DNA of 42,076 nucleotides from positions 1 through 42,076 of the forward strand of contig DASYAG010000053.1 of assembly GCA_036501485.1 (NCBI GenBank), read 5' to 3'. Both the position numbers and the translations under genes were made by a program. A model generated the notes under the pieces. That model had not been told where the DNA came from. It made no database searches and was given only the letters and a program-made list of their open reading frames with translations. This DNA is from PALSA-607 sp036501485 (GTDB lineage Bacteria; Actinomycetota; Actinomycetes; Acidothermales; Acidothermaceae). This document shows positions 35,866 through 42,076 of the stretch, piece after piece. Each line of letters starts with the position of its first letter. The stretch's first letter is position 1.

Positions 35866-37043
35866 CAGCGACCCGCGCTCATGAGCTCGCCGAAACGATC
35901 GAACAGATACGCGGCATCGTGCGGACCCGCGGCCGCCTCAGGGTGGTACTGCACCGAAAAGGCCGGCGTATCAAGACACTCCAGGCCCTCGACCACCTCG
36001 TCGTTCAGACACACATGGCTGACCCGCGCGCGACCGAACGGCGTCGCAGTCTCGCCAGTCAGAGGCGCATCGACGGCGAAACCATGATTGTGGGCCGTCA
36101 CTTCGACCTTGCCAGTAGCGCGGTCGATGACGGGCAGGTTGATACCACGATGGCCGTAGCCCAGCTTGTAGGTCCCGAACCCGAGGGCGCGGCCGAGCAG
36201 TTGATTGCCGAAGCAGATCCCGAAGAACGGCAGCCGGCGAGCGAGAACATCGGCGATCAACTGCACGGGACCCACCGATGCCGCCGGATCCCCTGGGCCG
36301 TTGGAAAAGAAGACACCGTCGGGATTGACAGCCATGACGTCGTCGATGCTCGACGCAGCGGGCAGGACGTGCACTTGCATGCCGCGTTGTGCCATGCGAT
36401 GCGGAGTCATCGCCTTGATGCCAAGGTCGATCGCGGCCACGGTGAAGCGCCGCTCGCCGATCGCCGGCACGACGTACGGGTCTGTCGTCGATACTTCGCC
36501 AGCGAGATCGGCACCCGCCATCCGGTCGGTTGCGCGCACCCGCTCAAGTAGCGCCTCAGCGTTAGTTGCCGTCGATGAGATGCCAACCCGCATCGCCCCG
36601 CGTTCACGCAAATGGCGGGTAAGCGCACGGGTATCGATACCGGAGATGCCGACAACTCCCTGTGCGGCGAGCTCGTCATCGAGAGTGCGGCGCGACCGCC
36701 AGTTCGATGGCACCCTGGCCGGATCGCGAACCACGTAGCCGCTGACCCAGATGCGCGACGACTCACCGTCCTCGTCGTTGACTCCGGTATTACCGATGTG
36801 CGGCGCCGTCATCACCACGACCTGCTTGTGATAACTCGGATCGGTCAGCGTCTCCTGGTAGCCCGTCATGCCGGTCGCGAACACGGCTTCGCCGAAGGTC
36901 TCGCCTTCGGCACCATATGCGTCGCCGTGAAAGGCGCGTCCGTCTTCAAGCACAAGGACGGCCGGACGCCGTTGAGACGTAGTGCCGGCGGGACGCCGTT
37001 GAGACGTAGTGCTGGCTGGACGGCGGGATGCGGGCGTCGTCAT
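35865..37043 (-). CDS. carA: Carbamoyl-phosphate synthase small (glutaminase) subunit
   Basis: Hydrolyses glutamine and channels ammonia to CarB. 392 residues; the class-I amidotransferase triad is visible, with nucleophile Cys in FFGICFGNQLLGRALG and His in SVQYHPEAAAGPHDA. The N-terminal domain has VFATGMTGYQETLTDPSY. The first roughly 27 residues are an unusual repeat (TTSQRRPA twice) before the conserved AVLVLEDGRAF, made by a 27-bp duplication. ATG overlaps the pyrC stop as ATGA. Confidence 0.97.
36964..37017 (-). repeat. 27-bp direct duplication in the carA N-terminal coding region
   Basis: Two near-identical 27-bp copies (36964-36990 and 36991-37017, two differences) followed by a partial third. 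They encode the [S/G]TTSQRRPA nonapeptide repeat of CarA, upstream of the conserved domain and immediately after the pyrC-carA overlap. Confidence 0.9.
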
Positions 37044-38329
37044 GCGGGCTTCCCGTCGAGAACGGTCGGAGTCGCGCGCAGGAAGGTATGGACGACGCGC
37101 ACAGGCAGCTCCCGACCGGCGTAGGGGGTATTGCGGGACTTCGACGCGAGCGCGCGCGGATCAATGACGCGTCGCGCGGCCGGGTCGATCAACACTACGT
37201 TTGCGGGCGCGCCAACGGCGATGGGCTGCCCTTGGCCTGCCAGGCGACCGATTCGCGCGGGTCGCGTCGACATCCGGTCACAGACTCCAGCCCAGTCGAG
37301 CAGCCCGGTTTCGACCATCGCCAGCGCTACCACCGACAGCGCTGTCTCGAGCCCGAGCATGCCTGGTGCGGCCGCCTGCCACTCAGTCTCCTTGTCTTCG
37401 AGCGGGTGCGGTGCGTGGTCGGTCGCGACCGCGTCGATCGTGCCGTCGGCCAAGCCCTGGCGGACAGCCTCGACATCGTCGCGGCTGCGCAACGGCGGAT
37501 TGACCTTGTACAGCGGGTCATACGTCGCGGCGAGCTCGTCGGTGAGTAGCAGGTGATGCGGCGTCACTTCGGCCGTCACGTTCACGCCGCGCGCTTTCGC
37601 CCAGCGCACGAGCTCCACGGATCCAGCGGTCGAGAGGTGGCAGATGTGCAACCGCGAACCGACGTGCTCGGTCAGCAAGATGTCACGCGCGATGATCGCC
37701 TCTTCGGCAACCGCCGGCCACCCCCGAAGGCCAAGAACTCCGGACAGTTCGCTCTCGTTCATCTGTGCATCTTCAGTAAGCCGCGGCTCTTGTGCGTGTT
37801 GCGCGATCACCCCGTCGAAGGCCTTGACGTACTCGAGCGCGCGGCGCATGAGAAGCGCATCGGACACGCACTTCCCGTCGTCGGAGAACACCCGCACCCG
37901 GGCATGTGAATCCGCCATCGCACCAAGCTCGGCTAGCTGCTCGCCATGCAGGCCGACACTGACCGCACCGACTGGATGCACGTCACAGTGGCCCGCGTCG
38001 CGGCCGGCGAGCCAGACCTGTTCGACGACACCCGCAGAGTCGGCGACCGGGTCCGTGTTGGCCATGGCGTGGACCGCCGTGTAACCCCCGAGCGCGGCCG
38101 CCAGGGTGCCGGTTTCGACCGTCTCGGCGTCCTCGCGGCCCGGCTCTCGAAGGTGGGTGTGCAGATCCACCAAGCCGGGCAACGCCATCAGCCCGTCAGC
38201 CTCCAGGACGGTTGCGCCACGGTGCGAGAGGCCAGCCTCGATCGCTGCAACCACACCGTCGTCGAGCAGCACGTCGATCGGCTCCGCGCGGTCGGGTAGC
38301 CGGACGCCCTTGAGCAACCAGCTACTCAC
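37040..38329 (-). CDS. pyrC: Dihydroorotase (class I)
   Basis: Zinc amidohydrolase closing carbamoyl aspartate to dihydroorotate. 429 residues, GTG start overlapping the pyrB stop as GTGA. Metal ligands appear in PGLVDLHTHLREPGREDAET, HICHLSTAGSVEL and DAVATDHAPHPLEDKETEWQ. The long form and the GREDAET context match class I enzymes of Gram-positives rather than the short E. coli form. Confidence 0.97.
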   Translation of the reverse strand: MSSWLLKGVRLPDRAEPIDVLLDDGVVAAIEAGLSHRGATVLEADGLMALPGLVDLHTHLREPGREDAETVETGTLAAALGGYTAVHAMANTDPVADSAGVVEQVWLAGRDAGHCDVHPVGAVSVGLHGEQLAELGAMADSHARVRVFSDDGKCVSDALLMRRALEYVKAFDGVIAQHAQEPRLTEDAQMNESELSGVLGLRGWPAVAEEAIIARDILLTEHVGSRLHICHLSTAGSVELVRWAKARGVNVTAEVTPHHLLLTDELAATYDPLYKVNPPLRSRDDVEAVRQGLADGTIDAVATDHAPHPLEDKETEWQAAAPGMLGLETALSVVALAMVETGLLDWAGVCDRMSTRPARIGRLAGQGQPIAVGAPANVVLIDPAARRVIDPRALASKSRNTPYAGRELPVRVVHTFLRATPTVLDGKPA

Positions 38330-39315
38330 CCCGTACCTCCCTGCTTTTCTGCCAGTTCCGGCGTCTGCGTCAGCTCACTTAGCGGTTCGAGGCCGATCGC
38401 CGACTCACTGCCGCCGAGCAAGAGGTACAGAACCGCCATCCGCACGCTCACGCCGTTCGTCACCTGCTCGACAATCACCGAGCGCTCCGAGTCAGCGACC
38501 TCGGCCGCAATCTCCATGCCTCGGTTCATCGGCCCGGGGTGCATCACGATCGCGTGGTCGGGCAGCACCGCCATGCGTGCGGCATCGAGACCATAGCGAC
38601 GGCTGTACTCGCGCGCATTCGGAAAATATGACGCGTTCATGCGCTCGCGCTGAACACGCAACATCATGACGACATCGGTTTTGGGCAGCACTGCGTCGAG
38701 GTCATAGGAATAAGAGCACGCCCACCCGTCGATACCGACCGGAAACAAGGTCGGCGGCGCGACGACCGTGACGTCGGCACCAAGCGTGTGCAGGAGCAAG
38801 ACGTTGGAGCGAGCCACCCTGCTGTGCAGGACGTCGCCGACGATCGCGACCCGGCGCCCTTCGAGATTGCCAAGGTGCCGCCGCATCGTGAAGGCATCGA
38901 GCAGGGCCTGCGTCGGGTGCTCGTGGGTGCCGTCGCCGGCGTTCACAACGCTGCCTTTGATCCAGCCGGCCAATCGGTGCGGAGCGCCGCTCGCTTCGTG
39001 GCGGATGACAACCCCGTCGGCACCCATCGCCTCGAGGGTCAACGCAGTGTCTTTCAGGCTCTCGCCCTTCGACACGCTTGAACCCTTCGCCGAAAAGTTG
39101 ATCACGTCGGCCGACAGCCGCTTCGCGGCAGCTTCGAAAGAGCTGCGGGTGCGAGTGGAGTCTTCGAAGAAGAGGTTGACGACTGTGCGGCCGCGAAGGG
39201 TGGGTAGCTTCTTGATCGGGCGGTCCGACAGACGCGCGAGTTCGGTCGCGGTGTCGAGAATCAGTAGCGCGTCGTCGCGACTCAGATCGCCAGCCGACAG
39301 CAGGTGCCGGGTCAT
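38326..39315 (-). CDS. pyrB: Aspartate carbamoyltransferase catalytic subunit
   Basis: Condenses carbamoyl phosphate with aspartate. 329 residues. The carbamoyl-phosphate signature FFEDSTRTRSSFEAAAKRL is intact, with HPTQALLDAFTMRRHLG and VMHPGPMNRGMEIAAEV. No PyrI regulatory chain is present, as usual in actinobacteria. ATG overlaps the pyrR stop by ATGA. Confidence 0.97.
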   Translation of the reverse strand: MTRHLLSAGDLSRDDALLILDTATELARLSDRPIKKLPTLRGRTVVNLFFEDSTRTRSSFEAAAKRLSADVINFSAKGSSVSKGESLKDTALTLEAMGADGVVIRHEASGAPHRLAGWIKGSVVNAGDGTHEHPTQALLDAFTMRRHLGNLEGRRVAIVGDVLHSRVARSNVLLLHTLGADVTVVAPPTLFPVGIDGWACSYSYDLDAVLPKTDVVMMLRVQRERMNASYFPNAREYSRRYGLDAARMAVLPDHAIVMHPGPMNRGMEIAAEVADSERSVIVEQVTNGVSVRMAVLYLLLGGSESAIGLEPLSELTQTPELAEKQGGTG

Positions 39316-39962
39316 CGCGCATCGCCGCCCTGACTTGAAAGAGAAGCAGGGCCGAGCAACACCGCGTCCCGCCCGTCGAGTTCTTCGATGAGCACCGTTA
39401 CCTGCTCACGCACCGACGTCGGCAGGTTCTTGCCCACGTAGTCGGCCTTGATCGGCAACTCTCGATGACCCCGGTCGATGAGCACCGCGAGTTGCACGGC
39501 CTTTGGTCGCCCGAGTTCACCCAGCGCGTCGAGCGCGGCCCGCACCGTGCGGCCAGAGAACAAGACGTCATCGACGAGCACGACGAGCATGCCGTCGACA
39601 CCGTCGCCGGGCACCTCGGTACGGGCAAGTGGGCGAGGTGGCCGCATCCGCAGGTCGTCGCGGTACATGGTGATGTCAAGGGAGCCCACCGGGACTGGCC
39701 GGTTCTCGACGGCGCTCATCCGCTCCCCCAGCCGGCGCGCGAGCCCGACGCCACGGGTTGGGATGCCGAGGAGCAAGACGTCGGCGCCGCCGCGGGTACG
39801 TTCGAGGATTTCGTGGGCGATGCGCGTCAGCGCGCGGCCCATATCGGGTGCTTCGAGCACCTCGCGAGGCATCGCGGGCTGGGCCTGCCGTCCGGGCGGA
39901 TCGCCTTGACGCAGCTGGTCGTGCGGGTCGTTCTGGCGCTGGTGCTGATGGGCAGCCGTCAT
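39312..39962 (-). CDS. pyrR: Pyrimidine operon regulatory protein / uracil phosphoribosyltransferase PyrR
   Basis: UMP/UTP-sensing RNA-binding regulator that also has uracil phosphoribosyltransferase activity in many species. 216 residues; conserved part begins REVLEAPDMGRALTRIAHEI, with LLLGIPTRGVGLARRLGERM and the PRPP loop VLVDDVLFSGRTVRAALDAL. The first roughly 30 residues are a Gln/His-rich, non-conserved extension; I keep the ATG at 39962 because GGAAGGAGG lies 8 nt upstream. First gene of the operon; a PyrR-type hairpin abuts that ribosome site, implying translational autoregulation. Confidence 0.96.
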   Translation of the reverse strand: MTAAHQHQRQNDPHDQLRQGDPPGRQAQPAMPREVLEAPDMGRALTRIAHEILERTRGGADVLLLGIPTRGVGLARRLGERMSAVENRPVPVGSLDITMYRDDLRMRPPRPLARTEVPGDGVDGMLVVLVDDVLFSGRTVRAALDALGELGRPKAVQLAVLIDRGHRELPIKADYVGKNLPTSVREQVTVLIEELDGRDAVLLGPASLSSQGGDAR

Positions 39963-39978
39963 CGCCGAGACCTCCTTC

Positions 39979-39996
39979 CCCGCCTCACCGGACGGG
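39979..39996 (-). promoter_or_regulatory. pyrR: Candidate PyrR-binding RNA hairpin next to the pyrR ribosome site
   Basis: The transcript here reads CCCGUCCGGUGAGGCGGG. It resembles the PyrR recognition core of Bacillus pyr leaders (GUCCAGAGAGGC) and can fold with CCCGUCC against GGCGGG. Its 3' arm runs straight into GGAAGGAGG (39971-39979). In Mycobacterium smegmatis PyrR represses translation by binding such a site in the pyrR leader; the same mode is inferred here. Confidence 0.65.
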
Positions 39997-40041
39997 CCTT
40001 AAAGGATGTCGAGCAAGTCCTAAGCCTGTTTGAGCACGGCC

Positions 40042-40047
40042 AACCTA
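40042..40047 (-). promoter_or_regulatory. Putative -10 element of the pyr operon
   Basis: Minus-strand TAGGTT gives a leader of about 73 nt, enough for the PyrR hairpin and ribosome site. No good -35 hexamer is found 16-18 nt upstream; that zone overlaps the 22-bp palindrome, which could be an activator or repressor site. Confidence 0.35.
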
Positions 40048-40067
40048 GCAGACCTGCTTGACGTAGA

Positions 40068-40089
40068 GTGACGATAGGCCTACCGTCAC
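40068..40089. promoter_or_regulatory. 22-bp near-perfect palindrome between pyrR and bldD
   Basis: GTGACGATAGGCCTACCGTCAC is symmetric at 20 of 22 positions, with one mismatched pair. It lies about 33-54 nt upstream of the predicted pyrR transcript start and about 20 nt upstream of the predicted bldD -35. Symmetry and position suggest an operator for a dimeric regulator. It overlaps by 4 nt a BldD-like site at 40086-40098. Confidence 0.6.
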
Positions 40090-40098
40090 AATGCGTAA
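40086..40098 (+). promoter_or_regulatory. Candidate BldD-binding site (autoregulation)
   Basis: TCACAATGCGTAA matches 8 of 9 fixed positions of the published BldD consensus TNACNC(A/T)GNGTNA. It sits upstream of the predicted bldD promoter and next to the pyrR palindrome. A weaker match, TGACCAGGCGTGA, is at 40193-40205 (7 of 9). BldD represses its own gene in Streptomyces, so a site here is expected. Confidence 0.5.
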
Positions 40099-40109
40099 CG
40101 AGCGCGGCT

Positions 40110-40139
40110 TTGACTTCGGGAATTCTGGGTCACTATGTC
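40110..40139 (+). promoter_or_regulatory. Putative bldD promoter
   Basis: TTGACT (40110-40115) and TATGTC (40134-40139) are separated by 18 nt, a plausible sigma-70-type pair. It would start transcription near 40146, giving a bldD leader of about 130 nt. Confidence 0.45.
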
Positions 40140-40143
40140 CCCA

Positions 40144-40162
40144 TTCGGGGGCATCCCCCGAA
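40144..40162 (+). promoter_or_regulatory. Perfect 8-bp stem-loop at the predicted bldD transcript start
   Basis: TTCGGGGG-CAT-CCCCCGAA, a perfect inverted repeat with a 3-nt loop. It would form a very stable hairpin at the extreme 5' end of the bldD mRNA, or serve as an operator over the start point. No T-run follows on the plus strand, so a classical terminator is unlikely. The rest of the gap to 40275 shows no gene. Confidence 0.6.
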
Positions 40163-40275
40163 GTAGCCACTGGTGAAACCGGCGCCCGGGGGTGACCAGG
40201 CGTGAGCTTGGTCAGGCTCGATGAACTCTTTCACCATGCGAATCACCTACCGATCGCGCTACCGATGAGGTCACC

Positions 40276-40767
40276 TTGAACGACTATGCGAAAGCGCTTG
40301 GCGCCCGACTGCGCGCCATCCGCACCCAGCAGGGGCTGTCCTTGCACGGCGTCGAGGAAAAGTCGCGGGGTCGCTGGAAGGCGGTTGTCGTGGGCTCGTA
40401 CGAGCGCGGCGATCGCGCCGTGACCGTCCAGCGGCTGGCCGAGCTCGCCGAGTTCTACGGCGTTCCGGTAGGCGAGTTGCTGCCCGACGCCGCCCCGAGC
40501 GGCGCGAGTGAGCCGCCGCCGCGCCTAGTGATCGACCTCGAGCAGTTGGCCGACGTCCCGCCTGAGAAGGCGCGTCCGCTCGCTCGCTACGCAGCGACAA
40601 TCCAGAGCCAGCGCGGTGACTACAACGGGCGGGTGCTCTCGATTCGCCAGGATGATCTGCGCTCGCTGGCGGTCATCTACGACGAGTCACCAAGCCTGCT
40701 GACCGAAGAGCTGATCTCGTGGGGTGTCTTGAACGCCGAGGCGCGCCGGGCCATCGACACGCTGTAA
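40276..40767 (+). CDS. bldD: Developmental master regulator BldD
   Basis: DNA-binding repressor of developmental genes, dimerised by tetrameric c-di-GMP in Streptomyces. 163 residues; the N-terminal HTH/XRE domain (RLRAIRTQQGLSLHGVEEKS, VVVGSYERGDRAVTVQRLAE) is almost the Streptomyces sequence as I recall it. The C-terminal domain keeps the c-di-GMP signature RGD-X8-RQDD (113-127). TTG start at 40276 with GAGGT 4 nt before it; no ATG or GTG fits the conserved N-terminus. The TAA abuts the stop of the convergent oxidase gene with no gap. Confidence 0.96.
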   Translation: MNDYAKALGARLRAIRTQQGLSLHGVEEKSRGRWKAVVVGSYERGDRAVTVQRLAELAEFYGVPVGELLPDAAPSGASEPPPRLVIDLEQLADVPPEKARPLARYAATIQSQRGDYNGRVLSIRQDDLRSLAVIYDESPSLLTEELISWGVLNAEARRAIDTL

Positions 40768-42076
40768 CTAGATGGCCTTGCCGGGGTTGAGGATGCCGAG
40801 CGGGTCGAAGGTCGCCTTCACCGCGCGCTGCACGTCCATACCGACCTCGCCGATCTCGGTCGGCAACCAGTCGCGCTTCAACAAGCCGATGCCGTGTTCG
40901 CCCGTAATCGTGCCGCCGAGTTCAAGCGCGGCCATATAAATCGCCTCGGCCGCCGGCATCGCACGGTCGGAGTCGACTACGAGACTCGGATGCAGGTTTC
41001 CGTCACCGGCGTGTCCGACGGTGGCAATGACCACGTCGTACTGCGCCGCAATCTCCTCGATGCGGGCGAGCATCTGTGCCAGCTTCGATCGGGGCACGCC
41101 GACGTCTTCGGTGAGAATCATCCCAAGCCGTTCAAGCGCCCAATGGGTCATTCGCCGGACGCCGAGCAGCTCAGCCGCCTCGGTCGCGTCGGTCGACACC
41201 GCGGTGTAGGTAGCACCAGCCGCCGCGAACGCTTTTTCGATGGCGAGCGCCGGTTCGCGCGGATGCTCGACGTCGACCTGCGCGATCAGCATGGCGGCTG
41301 CCGTTCGGTCGAGTCCGACGTGCTTCCAGTCGTCGACTGCCCGGATCGTTGCGTTGTCCATCAATTCGAGAAGGCTGGGCTGGAGTCCGGCGGCCATGAC
41401 GTCGTCGACCGCTCCGCCGGCGGAGCTCAGGGTCGCGAACACGCCGACAACTGTCACCGGGTCGCCGCTCGGGCGCGGTCGCAGCTTCACGGTCGCCTGC
41501 GTCACGATTCCGAGCGTGCCCTCGGATCCGACAAATAGCGCGGTGAGGTCATAGCCGGCGACTCCCTTGACCGTGCGCCGGCCGGTCTTCATGACGCGGC
41601 CATCCGCGAGCACAACCTCAAGGCCGAGCACGGAGTCGCGCGTGACGCCGTATTTGACGCAACGTAGACCGCCGGCGTTGGTCGCGACGTTGCCGCCGAT
41701 CGTCGAGATTTCGAAGCTCGCCGGATCGGGAGCGAACATCAAGCCGTGGTCGGCCGCAGCCCTTTGGAGTTCGACATTGATGACGCCGGGCTCGACGACG
41801 GCGAGTTGGTCGCCCGCGTTGACCTCGACGATGCGATTCATCTTCGCCATTGAGAGCACCACACAGCCGTCGATGGCGGTCGCGCCACCCGAGAGTCCGC
41901 TGCCCGCTCCTCGAGCCACAACGGGAACGACGTGCCGGCTCGCCCAGTGCATGGTGGCCTGCACATCACCGACGTCGCGAGCGAGAACGACGCCGAGCGG
42001 GCGGCCCGGTTCAACCATTCTGGCTTCGTCGCGGCGGTACGCCTCGACGGCGTCCTCGTCGGTAATCAGTTGCGCG
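40768..42076 (-). CDS. FAD-linked oxidase, glycolate/D-lactate dehydrogenase GlcD type, N-terminus beyond window
   Basis: Flavin-dependent 2-hydroxyacid oxidase of the GlcD/D2HGDH family. The frame runs to the window end (ITDEDAVEAYRRDEA precedes an internal ATG at 42018), so that ATG is not the start; about 435 of roughly 455 residues are present. FAD-binding motifs: VARGAGSGLSGGA, GGNVATNAGGLRCVKYGVTR and the C-terminal VGHAGDGNLHPSLVVD and GTITGEHGIGLLKRDWLP. The exact substrate (glycolate, D-lactate, 2-hydroxyglutarate) is not determinable here. It ends base-to-base against bldD. Confidence 0.92.
   Translation of the reverse strand, partial: AQLITDEDAVEAYRRDEARMVEPGRPLGVVLARDVGDVQATMHWASRHVVPVVARGAGSGLSGGATAIDGCVVLSMAKMNRIVEVNAGDQLAVVEPGVINVELQRAAADHGLMFAPDPASFEISTIGGNVATNAGGLRCVKYGVTRDSVLGLEVVLADGRVMKTGRRTVKGVAGYDLTALFVGSEGTLGIVTQATVKLRPRPSGDPVTVVGVFATLSSAGGAVDDVMAAGLQPSLLELMDNATIRAVDDWKHVGLDRTAAAMLIAQVDVEHPREPALAIEKAFAAAGATYTAVSTDATEAAELLGVRRMTHWALERLGMILTEDVGVPRSKLAQMLARIEEIAAQYDVVIATVGHAGDGNLHPSLVVDSDRAMPAAEAIYMAALELGGTITGEHGIGLLKRDWLPTEIGEVGMDVQRAVKATFDPLGILNPGKAI

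Noticed and set aside
40144..40162. Rho-independent terminator between pyrR and bldD
   Set aside because: No T-run follows the stem on either strand, and the flanking genes are divergent, so nothing needs terminating there.

Overview
This window is a dense, high-GC stretch of an actinomycete (Actinomycetota) chromosome. Evidence for that assignment: frequent GTG starts, an mIHF-type integration host factor beside gmk, a near-canonical BldD with its c-di-GMP motif, a PriA without helicase motifs, and a gene order (bldD-pyrR-pyrB-pyrC-carA-carB-pyrD-pyrF-mihF-gmk-rpoZ-coaBC-metK-priA-def-fmt-rsmB-rpe-rib genes-hisG) that I recognise from Streptomyces and relatives. The genus cannot be fixed from sequence alone. 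Almost everything lies on the minus strand. Only four genes run the other way: a frameshifted DUF2510 membrane protein, an exported/membrane protein pair, and bldD.

Layout. 1-4273: arginine cluster argC-argJ-argB-argD (argD cut by the window start) behind a candidate ARG box. 4345-5147 (+): DUF2510 membrane protein with an apparent 1-nt deletion. 5199-12587: pheST, an orphan PAS histidine kinase, a SpoU-type methyltransferase, and infC-rpmI-rplT. infC appears to start on AUC, behind a roughly 270-nt leader holding an intrinsic-terminator-like hairpin. 12937-13781 (+): two overlapping genes of unknown function, one exported and one membrane. 13782-19066: hisG and the riboflavin operon ribD-ribE-pnuX-ribBA-ribH under an FMN riboswitch with a visible Shine-Dalgarno-sequestering hairpin. 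19136-29738: REC-GGDEF regulator, rpe, rsmB, fmt, def, priA, metK, coaBC, rpoZ, gmk, mihF. 29860-39962: complete pyrimidine operon pyrR-pyrB-pyrC-carA-carB-pyrK-pyrD-pyrF, with a PyrR-binding-like RNA hairpin against the pyrR ribosome site. 40276-40767 (+): bldD. 40768-42076: FAD-linked oxidase, N-terminus beyond the window.

Most of the coding content is ordinary core metabolism, translation and replication, organised as translationally coupled operons with many ATGA, GTGA or TGATG overlaps. The less ordinary material is non-coding or at gene edges. Six short, mutually unrelated tandem arrays (13-27 bp units) all sit at gene termini or operon junctions. The pyrR/bldD divergent region carries a 22-bp palindrome, a candidate BldD site, a PyrR hairpin and a perfect stem-loop at the predicted bldD transcript start. 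Two convergent gene pairs abut with zero spacing. I see no phage, transposon, CRISPR or toxin-antitoxin module, and no clear candidate for a wholly new multi-gene system. The least explained coding unit is the 12937-13781 pair.
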